Source of the DNA: Lunularia cruciata
Taxonomy: Eukaryota > Streptophyta > Marchantiopsida > Lunulariales > Lunulariaceae
Reading direction: 5' to 3'
Assembly: GCA_948567375.1 (NCBI GenBank)
Contig: OX419761.1
Coordinates: forward strand, 8,036,243-8,100,242
DNA length: 64,000 bases
The notes under the pieces were generated by a model, which was given only the letters and a program-made list of their open reading frames with translations, did no database searches and was not told the DNA's origin. A program made the translations under genes and the position numbers. Of this stretch, positions 46,263 to 57,419 are shown in pieces. The first letter of the stretch is position 1; each line of letters begins with the position of its first letter.

Positions 46263-46273
46263 GGAAGGGAGTA
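46261..46273 (+). other. element G polypurine tract
   Basis: GAGGAAGGGAGTA directly before the 3' LTR. Confidence 0.75.
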
Positions 46274-47596
46274 TGTGGTGCCCACATTTTTTTTTTCAAA
46301 ATAGAGAAGAAGAAGTGTATAGAGAAGTTGGATTGTGCTTGTATGGCCAAAGAAGGCAAAGAAAAGAGTCTTCGGGATGAAACCCGAGGTAAAGTAGCTT
46401 TGGGTCATAAGGCAAAGTACTCGGATATGCCCTGTCAACATCCAACCCGAAGTAAGGAGTCTTTGTATCGGGGGGAGCTCAACCCAAGGCAAAGACAATG
46501 TAACAACCTTTTGTCGGGGCAAGAAATTCAAGAAGGGACCGTTCAAAACTGGTAGCCCATACGCATGAAGTACAATTGACAGTGACAGGCGCATGCAAGA
46601 GGTGTGATTTCTCGGTAGAAACTTGAATTGAAGAGAGACAAAGAAAGCGCAACTCTATAAAAATCGGGCTAACAACAAAGCAATGTCAAGCAATTTTCCT
46701 TCGCCATTGAGAAGTCGTCCTACAAATGATCAGGGGAAGGGAAGTAAAGTTGAAGACGCGCTAGTGTAAAGAGGAGAATTTGAGAGAGTGAAACTGAGAG
46801 ACAGTGAGAAAATAGGAGAGATAGGAGGAGGAAAGAAGAACTCTGAATTCGTAGTGAGAAATCATGCAATTTGGAGGTTAGATGTGCAAGGATCAAAGTC
46901 TTGAGCCGACTTCGGATCACCTTCTTGGCGTGGAACTGGAATGTGAGTTTTCCATGTTTCATGACGGCAAAGTACGTATGAGCCCAAGGAGAAGAAGTCT
47001 ACAATTCAAAGGGGTGTTCATTCAAGACGCAAGATGAAGTGTGAAGCGGGTCCGAGTAAGGCAAAGGAAGAAGCAAATGCTAGCTTGGGAAGTGAGTCGT
47101 CTATTTGATACAAAGACTACAGCAAAGGAGGTGAGTATTGGGTGAACAAGAAGTAAGGAAGGAGATTGCTACGTAGGAGGAAGTAGTTGCCAGTGATGGA
47201 GTGGAGTACCTACGGAGGATTGGTGAAGTTGGAGCACAAGAAGAAGGAGATGCAGTCGATAGAGGTGAAGACTGTGTTGTAGGTTTTGGTGAGATTGGAA
47301 GAAGAGAACTCGGAGTTGAAGCAGAGTATAACCCGAGGCGAGGAGGAAAGGGAAGTAATGCAAGGGGAGACAGTAGTATAGAATCAAGTGATTGAGGACT
47401 TGAAGAAAGAAGCGAGGTATCAATGCTTGTTACCCTCTTCTGGGTGTGGTTTCTACCTAAGAGATTAAAGAAGAAATCAAGAAGAACTATATTGTGACTT
47501 TTGACTTCGTATTTGACCAATTTTGACTAGTATCTTTGTGGGAACAAACTTTACTTACCCAATTACCAAAAAAGTGATATTTGTCGGGTTGTCACA
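46274..47596 (+). repeat. element G 3' LTR
   Basis: Same ends as the 5' LTR and clearly collinear with it at both ends and in a central block, but only about a third of its length. Confidence 0.9.
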
Positions 47597-47601
47597 GCTC
47601 T

Positions 47602-49113
47602 TGCTTGCAAAGCAAATTCTTTAGACTCAATGAATTCACAACTTTAAGCACAAAGTGTCCAACAATTTTGACAATGAGAAACAAGAATGAGAGCTTGAGA
47701 AATTGGGTGAACAATTATTTGGGTTGATTATCTCTTCCAACAAAGAGATTGTGAGCAAGCACAATGGCTCTCCAACTGAGAAAATATAGAAAGCTCTAGG
47801 AGGTGATTCTAAAATCAATTGAAGTAAGTAAGTGTTCCTTCCCTCTATTATAGGGAGTAGATCCTCTACAAGAAGAAATTCAATTTCTTGTTGTAGAATT
47901 GGAATTTGAGTGACTTAGCAAATGTTTAAAAAAATTGAGACAATTGTGACCACGGGTTAGAAATGTTAAGGGAGAATGTGTTTGCAAGGACCAAAGTGCA
48001 TTGGCAAAAGATGCTCAAGCATTTAGTTAAATTTTCTCACAATGGGATGGCAATAGACATCTAATAGACTCATCTCAAGGGTAAATTCTACAAGGATATC
48101 AAGGTATCATTGAAGGAGAAGAAGTCAAGTAACAAGTAGAGAATTGGAGAATATAAGGACCACATACAAAGAGTAATTGTGGAAGTAATAAAAAATTTGT
48201 TCAAGTCTAAGCACACCATATATGCCAATACAAGCCATTCAATGCTTGACTAAGATGTTTTGGAAGTAGGTTCAAGAAATGCATAGAGACATGAATGTAG
48301 ATGGTAGAGTTATGCTTATGTCACCGTTCATGATAAAATTTTATATCAAGATAAAGCTGCCCATAAAGGAAGAAGTTCCCAACACATTTCTACCATGTGG
48401 AATAGTTTTGTATGGATTCAAGTGTGGATGTGGAGTGCAAGAAATATAGAGTGGCTGATCAAAAGTATACAAAGTCAAAGAAAGTATATATGAATGTGGA
48501 GGAGGTACATAACACCTTGGGATACCTACAAAAGGAGAAGGACTTATCAACACAACTAAAGGCACAAGCATCAAAGAAGAGGAAGTTGCAAGTAGTTGAT
48601 GAATCCTCAAAAGAAGGCTATGACAAAGATATTCATAATATGGTAGAGGAATATGTCATGATGGAGGAAGATCACATGAGCATAAATGAAGGAGAAGGTG
48701 TTTCCAAGACACCAAAGACATACCAAGAAGGAAAGGCAAGTCAAGGAGGACATGATTGCCAAAAAGAAGGAATAATGAGTGAGGAGTCCTTCACCCACAT
48801 CAAAATCTCCTTGAATCAGAACCAAGAATAAATTCTCAACAAGATGATACAAAATTGGTGCAATTACAAGAGGACTTGGTTGACAAAGAAGTAGGGAGCC
48901 AATTACCAAAGAAGTGCAAGAAGAACCTTCACAAGCAAGACCAAGTTTTTATGGCAATGTATCTCTCTTAGATGGTAGAGCATCCTCAAATAGATTGCAA
49001 AGCATCCTCCATGCTTGACATCCAAGGACAACATGACAACAAGGTTGGACCATTGGGGGACTAAGGAATGTAGCAAGGTCTAGATAGAATGAGGAAAGAA
49101 CAAAGAATAAGGG
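47602..49113 (+). other. unrecognised coding-like remnant right of element G
   Basis: The clearest frame, 48412-48831, encodes 139 residues, strongly charged (KYTKSKKVYMNVEEVHNTLG, KASKKRKLQVVDESSKEGYD-like, then many Glu/Met). Protein-like fragments also occur near 48200-48330 and 49140-49200 (KTKDGKVYTSTHARR). I recognise no family or catalytic motif. A decayed host gene and an unclassified element are both possible. Confidence 0.3.
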
Positions 49114-49492
49114 ATAATACCGGTTAGAGAGGCACCTATGCTTGACAAGATCATGAAGTAGATGCTAAAGACCAAGGATGGAAAAGTCTACACAAGCACC
49201 CATGCAAGAAGGAGAGAGAGAGAGAGATGCACAATTGGCTAAATATGCAACCACTACTCATAAAGAAGCACAAGAAAAGGTACAAATTTTGCTTCCTATC
49301 TAGGAGTAGGAAAGGAAGCAAAATTTGTACCTTCTCTTGTGCTTCTTTATAAGTAGTGGTTGCATCTTTAGCCAAGTGTGCATCTCTCTCTCTCCTTCTT
49401 GCATGGGTGCTTGTGTAGACTTTTCCATCCTTGGTCTTTAGCATCTACTTCATGATCTTGTCAAGCATGGATGCCTCTCTAACCGGTATTAT
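49114..49492. repeat. ~380-bp near-perfect palindrome
   Basis: Left arm 49114-49296 and right arm 49314-49492 are reverse complements with few differences and a 17-base loop. The outer end of the right arm touches the broken end of element B. The left arm is continuous with the remnant at 48200-49113, so the right arm is an inverted duplicate of that sequence. It contains GA repeats (49208-49228). Confidence 0.9.
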
Positions 49493-49718
49493 CTACATAA
49501 TAGGGAAACATGGAACATTGGATGGATCTTCATGTGTGGTGGTGGCTTGAGTCAGCCACAATGCCGACTCAACAAATAATCAAGAAAGGCCCAATAAAAT
49601 GAGGTCTGAGCTAACGAGGTCCAACTAATGTGAGGTTGGTTGTCTATAGGCACACTTGATCACCAACATTGAACTCTATGTGCCTACGGTGTGCATCAAC
49701 ATATTGCTTTTGTTGATT

Positions 49719-50480
49719 TTATGCAATTTGTAATCTGTGCTTGGCCCTCTTTACACCTTGTTGGATTCTAGAAACAAATGTGTTGATTGCATTGACCTTG
49801 GTAGCCACCAGATGGATCTTTATCAAGCTAGAAGGTGTGAAGGGATGCTCACAATATATGAGGAACATTGGAGTGACATGGGTGGATTCATTCATTGAAT
49901 TGTTATAAGCAATTCCACTAACGGGAGTAGGGTGTCCCACCTCTCTTGCTCTTCTAAGGTGAAACCGCATAACATGTCATAAATAGTATGATTAGACCAC
50001 TCTATTTGTCCATCTTCTTGTGGGTGGTAAGTTGTGGACATGGCCAACTTGGTTTTGAAGAACCCACAGAGTGTTTGCCAAAACAAACTAGTGAATTGAG
50101 TGCCTCTGTTGGTGATAAGTACTCAAGACAAGCCATGGTGAGAGAAGATCTTAGTATAATTGAGCTAGTTGTGGGGTGGTCACATCCTTGGTGGTAGGGC
50201 GTACATGAATCATTTTGCTGAGCTGGTCCACAAAGACCACGATGGAATCAAACCCTAAGGTGGTCGTGGGTTATTCACAAATGAGATCCATACTCACCTA
50301 TTCCCAACGTTGGGTAGGAGTGGGGAGAGGTTGAAGGAGCCCTACCAAAGCTTGATTAGAAGCTTTGTTCTATTGACAAAGTAGGCAGTTGCGCATGTAG
50401 TCGAGTAGGTCATTGCTTATCTTGGGCCAATAGTAATGGCGCTGGACTGCATCCAAGGTCTTGTCCACTCCAACATGACC
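49719..50480 (-). pseudogene. integrase region (element B)
   Basis: Frames 49719-49970 and 49892-50086 show TTYHPQEDGQIEWSNHT and NSMNESTHVTPMFLIY. The zinc-binding part lies at 50330-50480 by alignment with element A. Fossil. Confidence 0.8.
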
Positions 50481-50599
50481 TGCAATAGCCAAATCATGAC
50501 ATTTAGCTAGAATGGTGGTGTGTAATTCAAGGACATTTAGGATCCATAGTTTGCCATCACAAAAGGTGAGTCTTTGGGTGCTGGTGATGCCTTTGGATG

Positions 50600-51760
50600 A
50601 TTGCGCTTCTACAATCTATAGATCAGTTTTTGTAGCAGCTAGAATCTCTGGCTAAAATTCAGGGTTAATCTTAACCTCTACCACCAAGCTTTAAATCTTG
50701 GTGCCATTGGCATGCGGGTGAATGCATATGCAAGTTGCTTCTTACCTTCCATATAAGTGATTGCCATGTTGAACCATTTCGCCACTCTGCCCATCAAATC
50801 TAGTGATAAGATAGATCCTTCTGCATCTTGAGGTAGACTAGAGGTTTATGGTCCGTCTCTACTACAAATGCCTTCTTGCCCAAGTAGTGCTTCCAATACT
50901 TGGTTGCAAGAATGATGGCCAACTCTTCTCATTTTATGGTGTAGTAGTTGCACTCTACTGGTAACAAATTTCAAGAGAAATATGCAATTTGATGCCATGT
51001 CATGTCATTTGTAGTGCCGCATCTAGATGCTTGGACACTGGAGTTCCAGTGATAGTAGTTGGAGTTATTTCAGCAGTTTCTCAAAGACTACTTTCCGACG
51101 GTCAGATTTTGTGTTCGGGGTACTGACTTCATAGTGGAGCCCACCGTCACTTTGCACCATTCGCACCGTCAAGTGTGCCGTCAGCGGGACTGTTAGGGTT
51201 TTGGTGCTAGCTCAAGTCCAGGGGGTATAGTTTCAAAGTGAGCTCTAGAGAGCTCACTTCTCTGATGTTAAGCCTTCGAGTTCTTGGCTATGGTGGACAA
51301 AGGCCGGCGAGCATCACTTGGATTCTCAATGCTTGAGTGGGTGTGGCTTGACTGTAATCAGTGCCCAGTTGTTGGTAGTTTATAGAGTGACAAATCAAAT
51401 ACTAATCTGAGTTGAGTTGAGTTGAGAGTGGTAAGCAATCTGATTACATCATTGTGGTACTTTAGAGTCTATGTATGACTTATGTGTGAGTTGTGCTTCT
51501 ATAGTGTATGATGTTGACAGCAATGTATGTTGTGTAGCGATGTATATACGCATGACAGCCATCCGTCATGCCACTCTTGTTGTAGGGCTGCTCCCATTGC
51601 TACGCCTGATGCATCTGTAGCCAAGTAGATTGGACGTTATGGGTCATACTACTTCAAGATTGGTGCATGTAGCAAGGCGGCTTTCAATTCTTGAAAGACC
51701 AAGTCTTGTGCGGTTCTCCATGTCCACTTCTTCCCCTTGCCAAGTAGTGCCGTTAAAGGC
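50600..51760 (-). pseudogene. RNase H region (element B), interrupted by a solo LTR
   Basis: The minus-strand sequence matches element A 6840-7490 on both sides of the LTR (for example the region around 50840-50900 and 51570-51760). Fossil. Confidence 0.75.
50998..51557 (+). mobile_element. family 3 solo LTR in element B
   Basis: 560 bases, TGTCATGTC to GCATGACA. It is flanked by GCCA on the left (50994-50997) and GCCAT on the right (51558-51562), and the uninterrupted site is seen in element A near 7193 (GATGCCAT). A short target duplication and clean ends make this a textbook solo LTR. It is the best complete family 3 LTR in the window. Confidence 0.88.
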
Positions 51761-52640
51761 TATGCAACCTTGGAGAACTTGATAAATCTATGATAAAATC
51801 CTATCAACTCCAAGAAGCTCTTGAGTTGAGTCTGATCTTTTAGGGCACTCCATTTTTGAATGACCTCAATTTTATTTATCAATACTTGAATGCCCTCTGC
51901 ACTTACTCTATGTCCTAAGTAGTCTACTTCAGACTTGCCAAACTCACACTTTGAGATTTTGGCATACAATCAATTTTGTCTTAGAATCTAGAGGACTTCT
52001 TGTAGATGTTGCTTGTGTTCCATCATCGTGCTACTTTATACTAAGATGTTGTCCAAGAAGACAATAACAAACTTATCCAAGTATGGACAAAATATGTCAT
52101 TCATTAGACTCATGAAAGTGGTAGGTGCATTGGTGAGGCCAAAAGGCATCACAAGATACTTGAAGTGGCCATACTTGGTTCAAAAGGCAATTTTGTACAC
52201 ATCCTCCTTTGCAATCCAATTTGATTGTAACCACTCCACAAGTCCAATTTTGTGAAGTATCTTGCTCCATGGAGTTGATCAAAAGGTCATCCAGACAAGG
52301 TAAGGGGTATTTGTTCTTCACTATTTGTTGATTGAGATCTCAATAGTCAATGCACATGTGCATTGTACCATCTTTCTTCTTCACAAACAAGACAGGAGCC
52401 CCATATGGTGATAGGCTAGGTTGGATGAACTCTTTTTGCAGCATCTCCTCAATTTGAGTCTTACACTCCTCCAGCTCATGAGGTGATAGGGGATATGGGA
52501 CCTTACAAGGAGGTGTCTTCCCCAAGAGTGTCTTAATTTTATGATCTACTCTCCTTTTTGGTGGTAATCTTAAGGGTAGATCATTGAGAAATACATCTTG
52601 GAACTCATCCACCATATCTTCTAAGTTCTCATGAATTTGT
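51760..52640 (-). pseudogene. reverse transcriptase region (element B)
   Basis: 52340-52615 ([27 protein letters not shown]), 52097-52321 (KNKYPLPCLDDL) and 51760-51969 (YAKISKCEFGKSEVDYLGHR, SFLELIGFYHRFIK) show RT from fingers to thumb. Fossil. Confidence 0.85.
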
Positions 52641-52899
52641 CCATCAAGTTGTGCACTCTGAACTTCTTTTTATTAGATCCATGAAACATCTATCGGTCTT
52701 ATAGACAATTGCAATCTCTATGACATACAGGGGCAATTCTTGCCTATGTGATTTTTCTTTAACCGTAATGATTAACGATTGGTGGGTTCTCACTACTTTC
52801 TTCATCCAATCTACCATAGGGTTGTAATGCTCCATCCATGGCATGCCTAAGATTGCATCATAATGAGCTAATCATATCACTCGCCACTCAATTGCTTCT

Positions 52900-53200
52900 T
52901 GATATTCTCCTATAGAGAGTGTTACTCATCTAGGTAATGATTCAATACTCTCTGTTTGCCCGTTAGGTAACTCTACTTCTTCACTCTCATCTCTCTCTAG
53001 ATCCATTCCCAATCTTAGTGCAAAAGAGCAAGACAAGAAATTCTATGTTGCTCTTGGGTCTATTAATACTCTCACTTGATTGGCTTCTAGGACTCCATGC
53101 ACAACAATCAATTTGCATATTCGTCTTCTTCCTTCCCTTGCTTCTTTGCTTCCTTATTGAGCCAATAAGGTTGTGAGGTACATTTATTGGCAATCTTTGT
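52900..53200 (-). pseudogene. protease region (element B)
   Basis: Aligns with 9760-10020 in element A (shared CATCTCTCTCTAGATCCATT and neighbouring phrases). The frame 52987-53193 covers part of it. Fossil. Confidence 0.65.
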
Positions 53201-54260
53201 TTTCCAAAGTAATTTCCACCTCCTCCTCTTCAATACACTTCTCCATGTGTCTAAAAGATTGTCTATGTGAAGGTAGAGGGCCTCTAGGGAAATGAGCATG
53301 ATAGTTGGTAGATATGTGCCTAATATAGCCACAATTGTAACAATGGCATTGTTCTGCTCAAGTTCCTTCTCCTTGTGGGACTCCATCTCTTTGTTTTTCT
53401 ACCCGTCCATGCTCTCCTTGAAGTGGTCGTGCTCCTCGATCTTGGAATCAAAGGTTGCACAATTCCATTGGTACAAGTCCACCCATGTGTGGCATTTCTG
53501 CCCAATAATGTTGAGGTGGAACTACTCCTTGACCTCCATCCAATGCTCTTGCTATTCTCTGCGCACAAGCCATGGCTTCAAATACCGTGCAAGGATTTTG
53601 CACCATGACTTCTTGGCAAATCCGCTCCTTCAACCCTCATTTGAAATTGTCAAGAGCCTCAGTTGGACTCATGTTGGTTATTGCAACTTGTAAATCCAGA
53701 AATGCCTCCACATACTCTTGTACATTGTTCTTTTGTCTCAATCTCCGTAGTTAGATTTGGGCCATCTGCACAAAATCCACCAATTGGAAATTTGTCAGCA
53801 ATCCTTCTTGCATTGTTGTCCATGTGACCTTGCTTCTCTATGTCAACATGGATCGTTCCCAAGCATCATACCATGTGAGGTCTTTATTGGTCAAGTACGC
53901 ATATGCAAACAACATGCGTGCAACATGCTCCGTGATCTCTATTGAGAACAATCAAAAATATCAATTCATTATCAAGATCCAATTTTCCACTACTCCCATT
54001 GTACGTTGCCCCTTGTAAGGCTTGATGTTGTAGGTCTTCTTCATCCGGAGTAACAATGTGGCTTCATTGTTGTAGGTTTTGTAGGCACGGGTGCCTCTCC
54101 AAGTACTTCAATCGCAGATATTGGGTTTTGAGATGGCTCTTCTTCTTGCATTGCTTGATCATCCCTGAGGATCTACACTTGACTTTGTAATGTCTCCATC
54201 ATCATCTTAATCTCTCAAAATTCATTCATCATCCCTTGCATTCCTTGCACCAAATTGTGC
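53201..54260 (-). pseudogene. gag region (element B)
   Basis: A decayed CCHC-like knuckle (CYNCGYIRH) lies near 53300-53345. The frame 53448-53633 (MKERICQEVMVQNPCTVFEA) matches gag of element A. The remainder to 54260 parallels 10810-11082. Fossil. Confidence 0.7.
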
Positions 54261-54306
54261 AATTGCGGATCCATGGTTCTTGCAACACTCAATTGCTAAT
54301 GTCTAC

Positions 54307-54736
54307 TCAATGCAGAGTCAATATGATCACTCTAGAAGGCGCACGGACTATCAGAACTGCCATTGGGACCTCAAAAGCTATCACTTGTTGATAATACTCC
54401 TCACCAAAATTCCTAACCACAAAATCTCTAAACATCACTTTCAATCTCACTACATAACAAATTTCTACTTGAGTGTTGAAAGGGAGAGGATTTGGGACAT
54501 TCACATCCATAACATCATAATATAATGTAGATTGTCAAATCCCACTCTTTGTTGTATACCACCACAGGTAGAATCACCAAGTTTGGTGAGTTCATCACCT
54601 TGTCCATGAATTCTACTCCAAAGTGATAAACTAGCAATACTCTCATTTGCTCACATAGGATGTACATAACCTTGATGTGGAATGGATTCAAGAATGGAAA
54701 GCTAGGTGTGGGAAATTGTCCTCCCGGTGCATCCAT
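54307..54736 (-). pseudogene. duplicated ~70-residue module at the gag N-terminus (element B)
   Basis: Two adjacent minus-strand frames resemble one another. 54515-54736 has PFHIKVMYILCEQMRVLLV, HFGVEFMDKVM and ILPVVVYNKEW. 54307-54510 has PFNTQVEICYVVRLKVMFR, NFGEEYYQQVI and related spacing. A third relative opens gag in element D (31544-31759). The function is unknown. Fossil. Confidence 0.55.
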
Positions 54737-54862
54737 CCCATCCCCTCTCTAAAGTCCTTCTTAAGCTAGCAATTACTCTATGTTCTCCACCTCAAATTAC
54801 TCAATTTCAGTAGTTTGTGTTCTTCCAAGAGGGATGATCCACTCTCTTGGACTAAAACACTT

Positions 54863-54874
54863 GCTCTGATACCA
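54863..54874 (-). other. element B primer-binding site (iMet type)
   Basis: The minus strand reads TGGTATCAGAGC, exactly the plant initiator-Met PBS, one base from the LTR. Confidence 0.9.
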
Positions 54875-54875
54875 T

Positions 54876-55366
54876 TGTAATACTCCGAGGACAAGAGAAG
54901 AGAGAAAACAAAAATTTCACACTCAATCATCCGATGTTTCAAAGGAGCACTTTCTCTTTATTATATAGACAAAGAGGATCTCCTCCAAGGAAGCTCCACC
55001 ACAGGATTAGGCACACAGATAGGTGACATGTCATCAAGCTCCACCCTTGGATTACCTACTTGGATGGTGACATGTCGGTCCTGGTCCTATCTGGTTGGTC
55101 AAACAAGCTTTGGTTGGAAGGAATCTTTTAAGGAATCTTCATGTAGGAATCTCATAATCACATGGATGAGGTACCATTGGAAAGCTCTTGATGAAACAAA
55201 TTAGGGGAGGGGAAGCCAAAATTTCCTGCTAATGGGTTGAGGGGGCATCCGCACATTTTTGAGGCCTAATTCATCCATTTAGGCCTCTAAACTTACCTTC
55301 AAAGATTTCATGCATATTTCAGTTCAATTTCACATCCAGATCATAAGGCTAGCTCTTGGTATTACA
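54876..55366 (-). repeat. element B 5' LTR
   Basis: 491 bases with family 1 ends (TGTAATACTCC, TTGGTATTACA). It is shorter internally than the ~740-base sister copies. Confidence 0.88.
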
Positions 55367-56613
55367 CCTATGAAGAGTATTTGAGGTGATATTATACATC
55401 CTATACACATGAGAGAACTTAGAGAGATTGTGTGAGGTGGATTGCAAAATTTGAAGATTATGGTCATTTTTGGCAAAAATTCAAATTTGAAATCTAGACT
55501 TGAAAGTTTCATAGATGATAAGTTGGTTTAACCTTTAGTTGGGACACTTAGAATTACTAAGAGAACCACTACATGAAATAAGCTAAATTATTTGGAAGTT
55601 GATTACTCTTGAAAACTACACATTCTCTAGAAATTTATATAGAAATTAGGATTCCTTCAATTCAAATTGGATTTGACTAAAACTTTCCTAAAAAATTGAG
55701 TTGTAAATATGCTACCATTTGGCCTAAAAGTCAAAGGAGATCACTTTTGCATAGTTATGAAGTGAAGAGGGTTGTTTTAGACCAAATCAAGGAAAATGTG
55801 TACTAAATAGGGAGGTGCTTATGCCAAATGGCTTGATAACAAAGACTTAAATTTTTCAAGGGAAGATGCACTAGTGTGCAGATTAAGTGTGCAAAATTTC
55901 AGAGGAGCTTCTCCGCATAGAAAGTTCATGTCCATTGAGCTTTGAGAGCAAGAGATTGAGAGAAAGAAGAGGCTTACTTGATTTGGGATTGCATGTTGGA
56001 CCTCCTTCACCAACATTAGGAGGGAGAAGATCTAGGACCAAGAAGTTGTGTGAGGATTGTGGAGTGGAAGGACTTCCAAAGAGCCATGAGTGTAATAGAG
56101 TAGTAATATTGTTGGAGATCTTGGTGAAAGATCTTGGAGAGAATCTTAGATCACCAGTTTCTCTTAAAACCCTAAATTATAGAGAATCTACCTCCTTCAT
56201 CAGAGAGTTCTCAAGATTAATGATGGATCTTTCAACTTAAACTAACTAAAATATCCATGAATAGAACCTCATGAAATAGTTTATGCTTTATAAATATTCA
56301 CTCTAAGATTTGATCATCTAGTGGAAATCTTGGAGCAACCTAAACCTTTTATGTTCACTATAGTTGACTACTCTCAAATGATACTAATCTTGTTTGTACT
56401 CTATTAGTGATTGAGTGAGAAACAAAAAAATCAGAGAAAGGAGAAAGGTAATGAGAGGTTAAGATGGGGAAATTTTTGGTTTTCTATGGCAAGGATGGAG
56501 AAGATGTGGAAGCTTTTGTGAGAAACTTCAATAATGTTAGCACAAGAAATAATGAGAGGAGGAAAAATGAATTGGCCTCATTATCACCAGATTTCTTTGA
56601 GGATGCAGCTCTA
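55367..56613 (+). mobile_element. E1: family 4 leader-gag fragment, plus orientation
   Basis: Matches E2 62040-63600 in reverse complement: the leader, the leader ORF (55887-56240) and the gag start (ATG at about 56464, MGKFLVFYGKDGEDVEAFVR). It stops where E2's 3' LTR begins, in the middle of gag, suggesting that E2 inserted into E1. The continuation would lie beyond the window. Confidence 0.75.
55887..56240 (+). pseudogene. family 4 leader ORF with Cys cluster (E1)
   Basis: A 117-residue open stretch: ESSCPLSFESKRLRERRGLL, then VGPPSPTLGGRRSRTKKLCE, with C-x2-C-G-V-E-G-L-P-K-x3-C, then LLEILVKDLGENLRSP. It lies upstream of gag and is conserved in E2 at 62441-62668. The Cys cluster suggests a small zinc-binding protein. 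I recognise no family. Confidence 0.6.
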
Positions 56614-57300
56614 TGAGTGAGCCTATCCCTCACTCAAGATGAACCTTTGATGGCTATTATGGTAGTGCATCATGGACTTAGAAGACAAGAAACACCAATT
56701 ACATCATAATATTCCAAGGCTAACATTCCAAGACTCAAACCATTGCTTATTAGAGAACTCAATAAGAGAGAGGTAGTTGTAAATGAAAGGATGATGAGTA
56801 CCTCCTCACCCTTAGTTTATATACTTGTGAAATAGTTATGCACTAAAGTTACTATTACTAGAGTAACTCAAGTTACTAGGCTAAAAGTAAAATAAATTCA
56901 AAAGTCTAAAGGAATATCCATCCTCATGGGAATATTCCCCTAAGCATGTGGTCTTATCTTGACCCAACCACTAAGTTAAGGATTCCTTCACATGGGCAAT
57001 CCTCAGACTATGGAAGAATCCAAAAGAAAAAGGCTTGCGGGTCCAAGAGTTCTTAACTTTTTCCTCAAAGCCAAACACATAGGAATAATACCAAGTCAAT
57101 GCACTAGAATCCTAAATAATGGTGCTCATCTTTTCTACTTCCTTTGAAGTAAGGTAATCTCTATCTTACCTTTAACTAAATTTAGCTAATCATGACTAAT
57201 ATAGAACCATCCTTTATCTATATATAAATAATATCTCTCAAATCCTTGTAATACTAAACTAAATATCATAATAGCACATATATGCATAAATGGATTTTAA
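56614..57300 (-). repeat. E2 3' LTR
   Basis: About 687 bases from TGAGTGAGCC, matching 29450-30139. The inner end near 57300 is followed by a purine-leaning tract when read on the minus strand (GTTTGGAGGTAAATTT). Confidence 0.75.
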
Positions 57301-57419
57301 ATTTACCTCCAAACTAAGATTTCACTTTGTCCTCAAAGTGAAGGTCTCTCTACCCTTATGATACATCTTCAACTTATCATGATAAATCCTATCAAAGTGT
57401 CTTCCTCCCAACTCCTTGA

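Larger units (their letters stand above)
36493..47596 (+). mobile_element. element G: near full-length family 5 (Athila/Tat-like) element with giant LTR, broken
   Basis: An 11.1-kb + strand element flanked by the target duplication GCTCT (36488-36492 and 47597-47601). LTRs begin TGTGGTGCCC and end GGGTTGTCACA: 5' LTR 36493-40276 (3784 bases), 3' LTR 46274-47596 (1323 bases, shorter internally). An Asp-type PBS follows the 5' LTR and a purine tract precedes the 3' LTR. Gag with three zinc knuckles, protease, RT, RNase H and integrase follow in gypsy order. The V-F-I-D-D-F-C-V-F-G RT segment is typical of the Athila/Tat branch. LTR ends differ by roughly 10 percent by eye. The coding region has many breaks. 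Confidence 0.93.
49493..55366 (-). mobile_element. element B: family 1 chromovirus, 3' end missing, broken
   Basis: Parallel to element A in domain order and sequence (for example 49493 onward against 5706 onward). The 5' LTR lies at 54876-55366 with a perfect iMet PBS. The 3' LTR is absent: the element stops at the palindrome. A family 3 solo LTR (50998-51557) lies in RNase H. Many breaks. Confidence 0.9.

Noticed and set aside
45618-47270. Envelope-like gene after integrase in element G
   Set aside because: The frame ends with the integrase C-terminus; the purine tract and 3' LTR follow immediately.
53292-53693. 133-residue + strand ORF
   Set aside because: Antisense to gag of element B; the minus strand carries the recognisable zinc knuckle and gag motifs.
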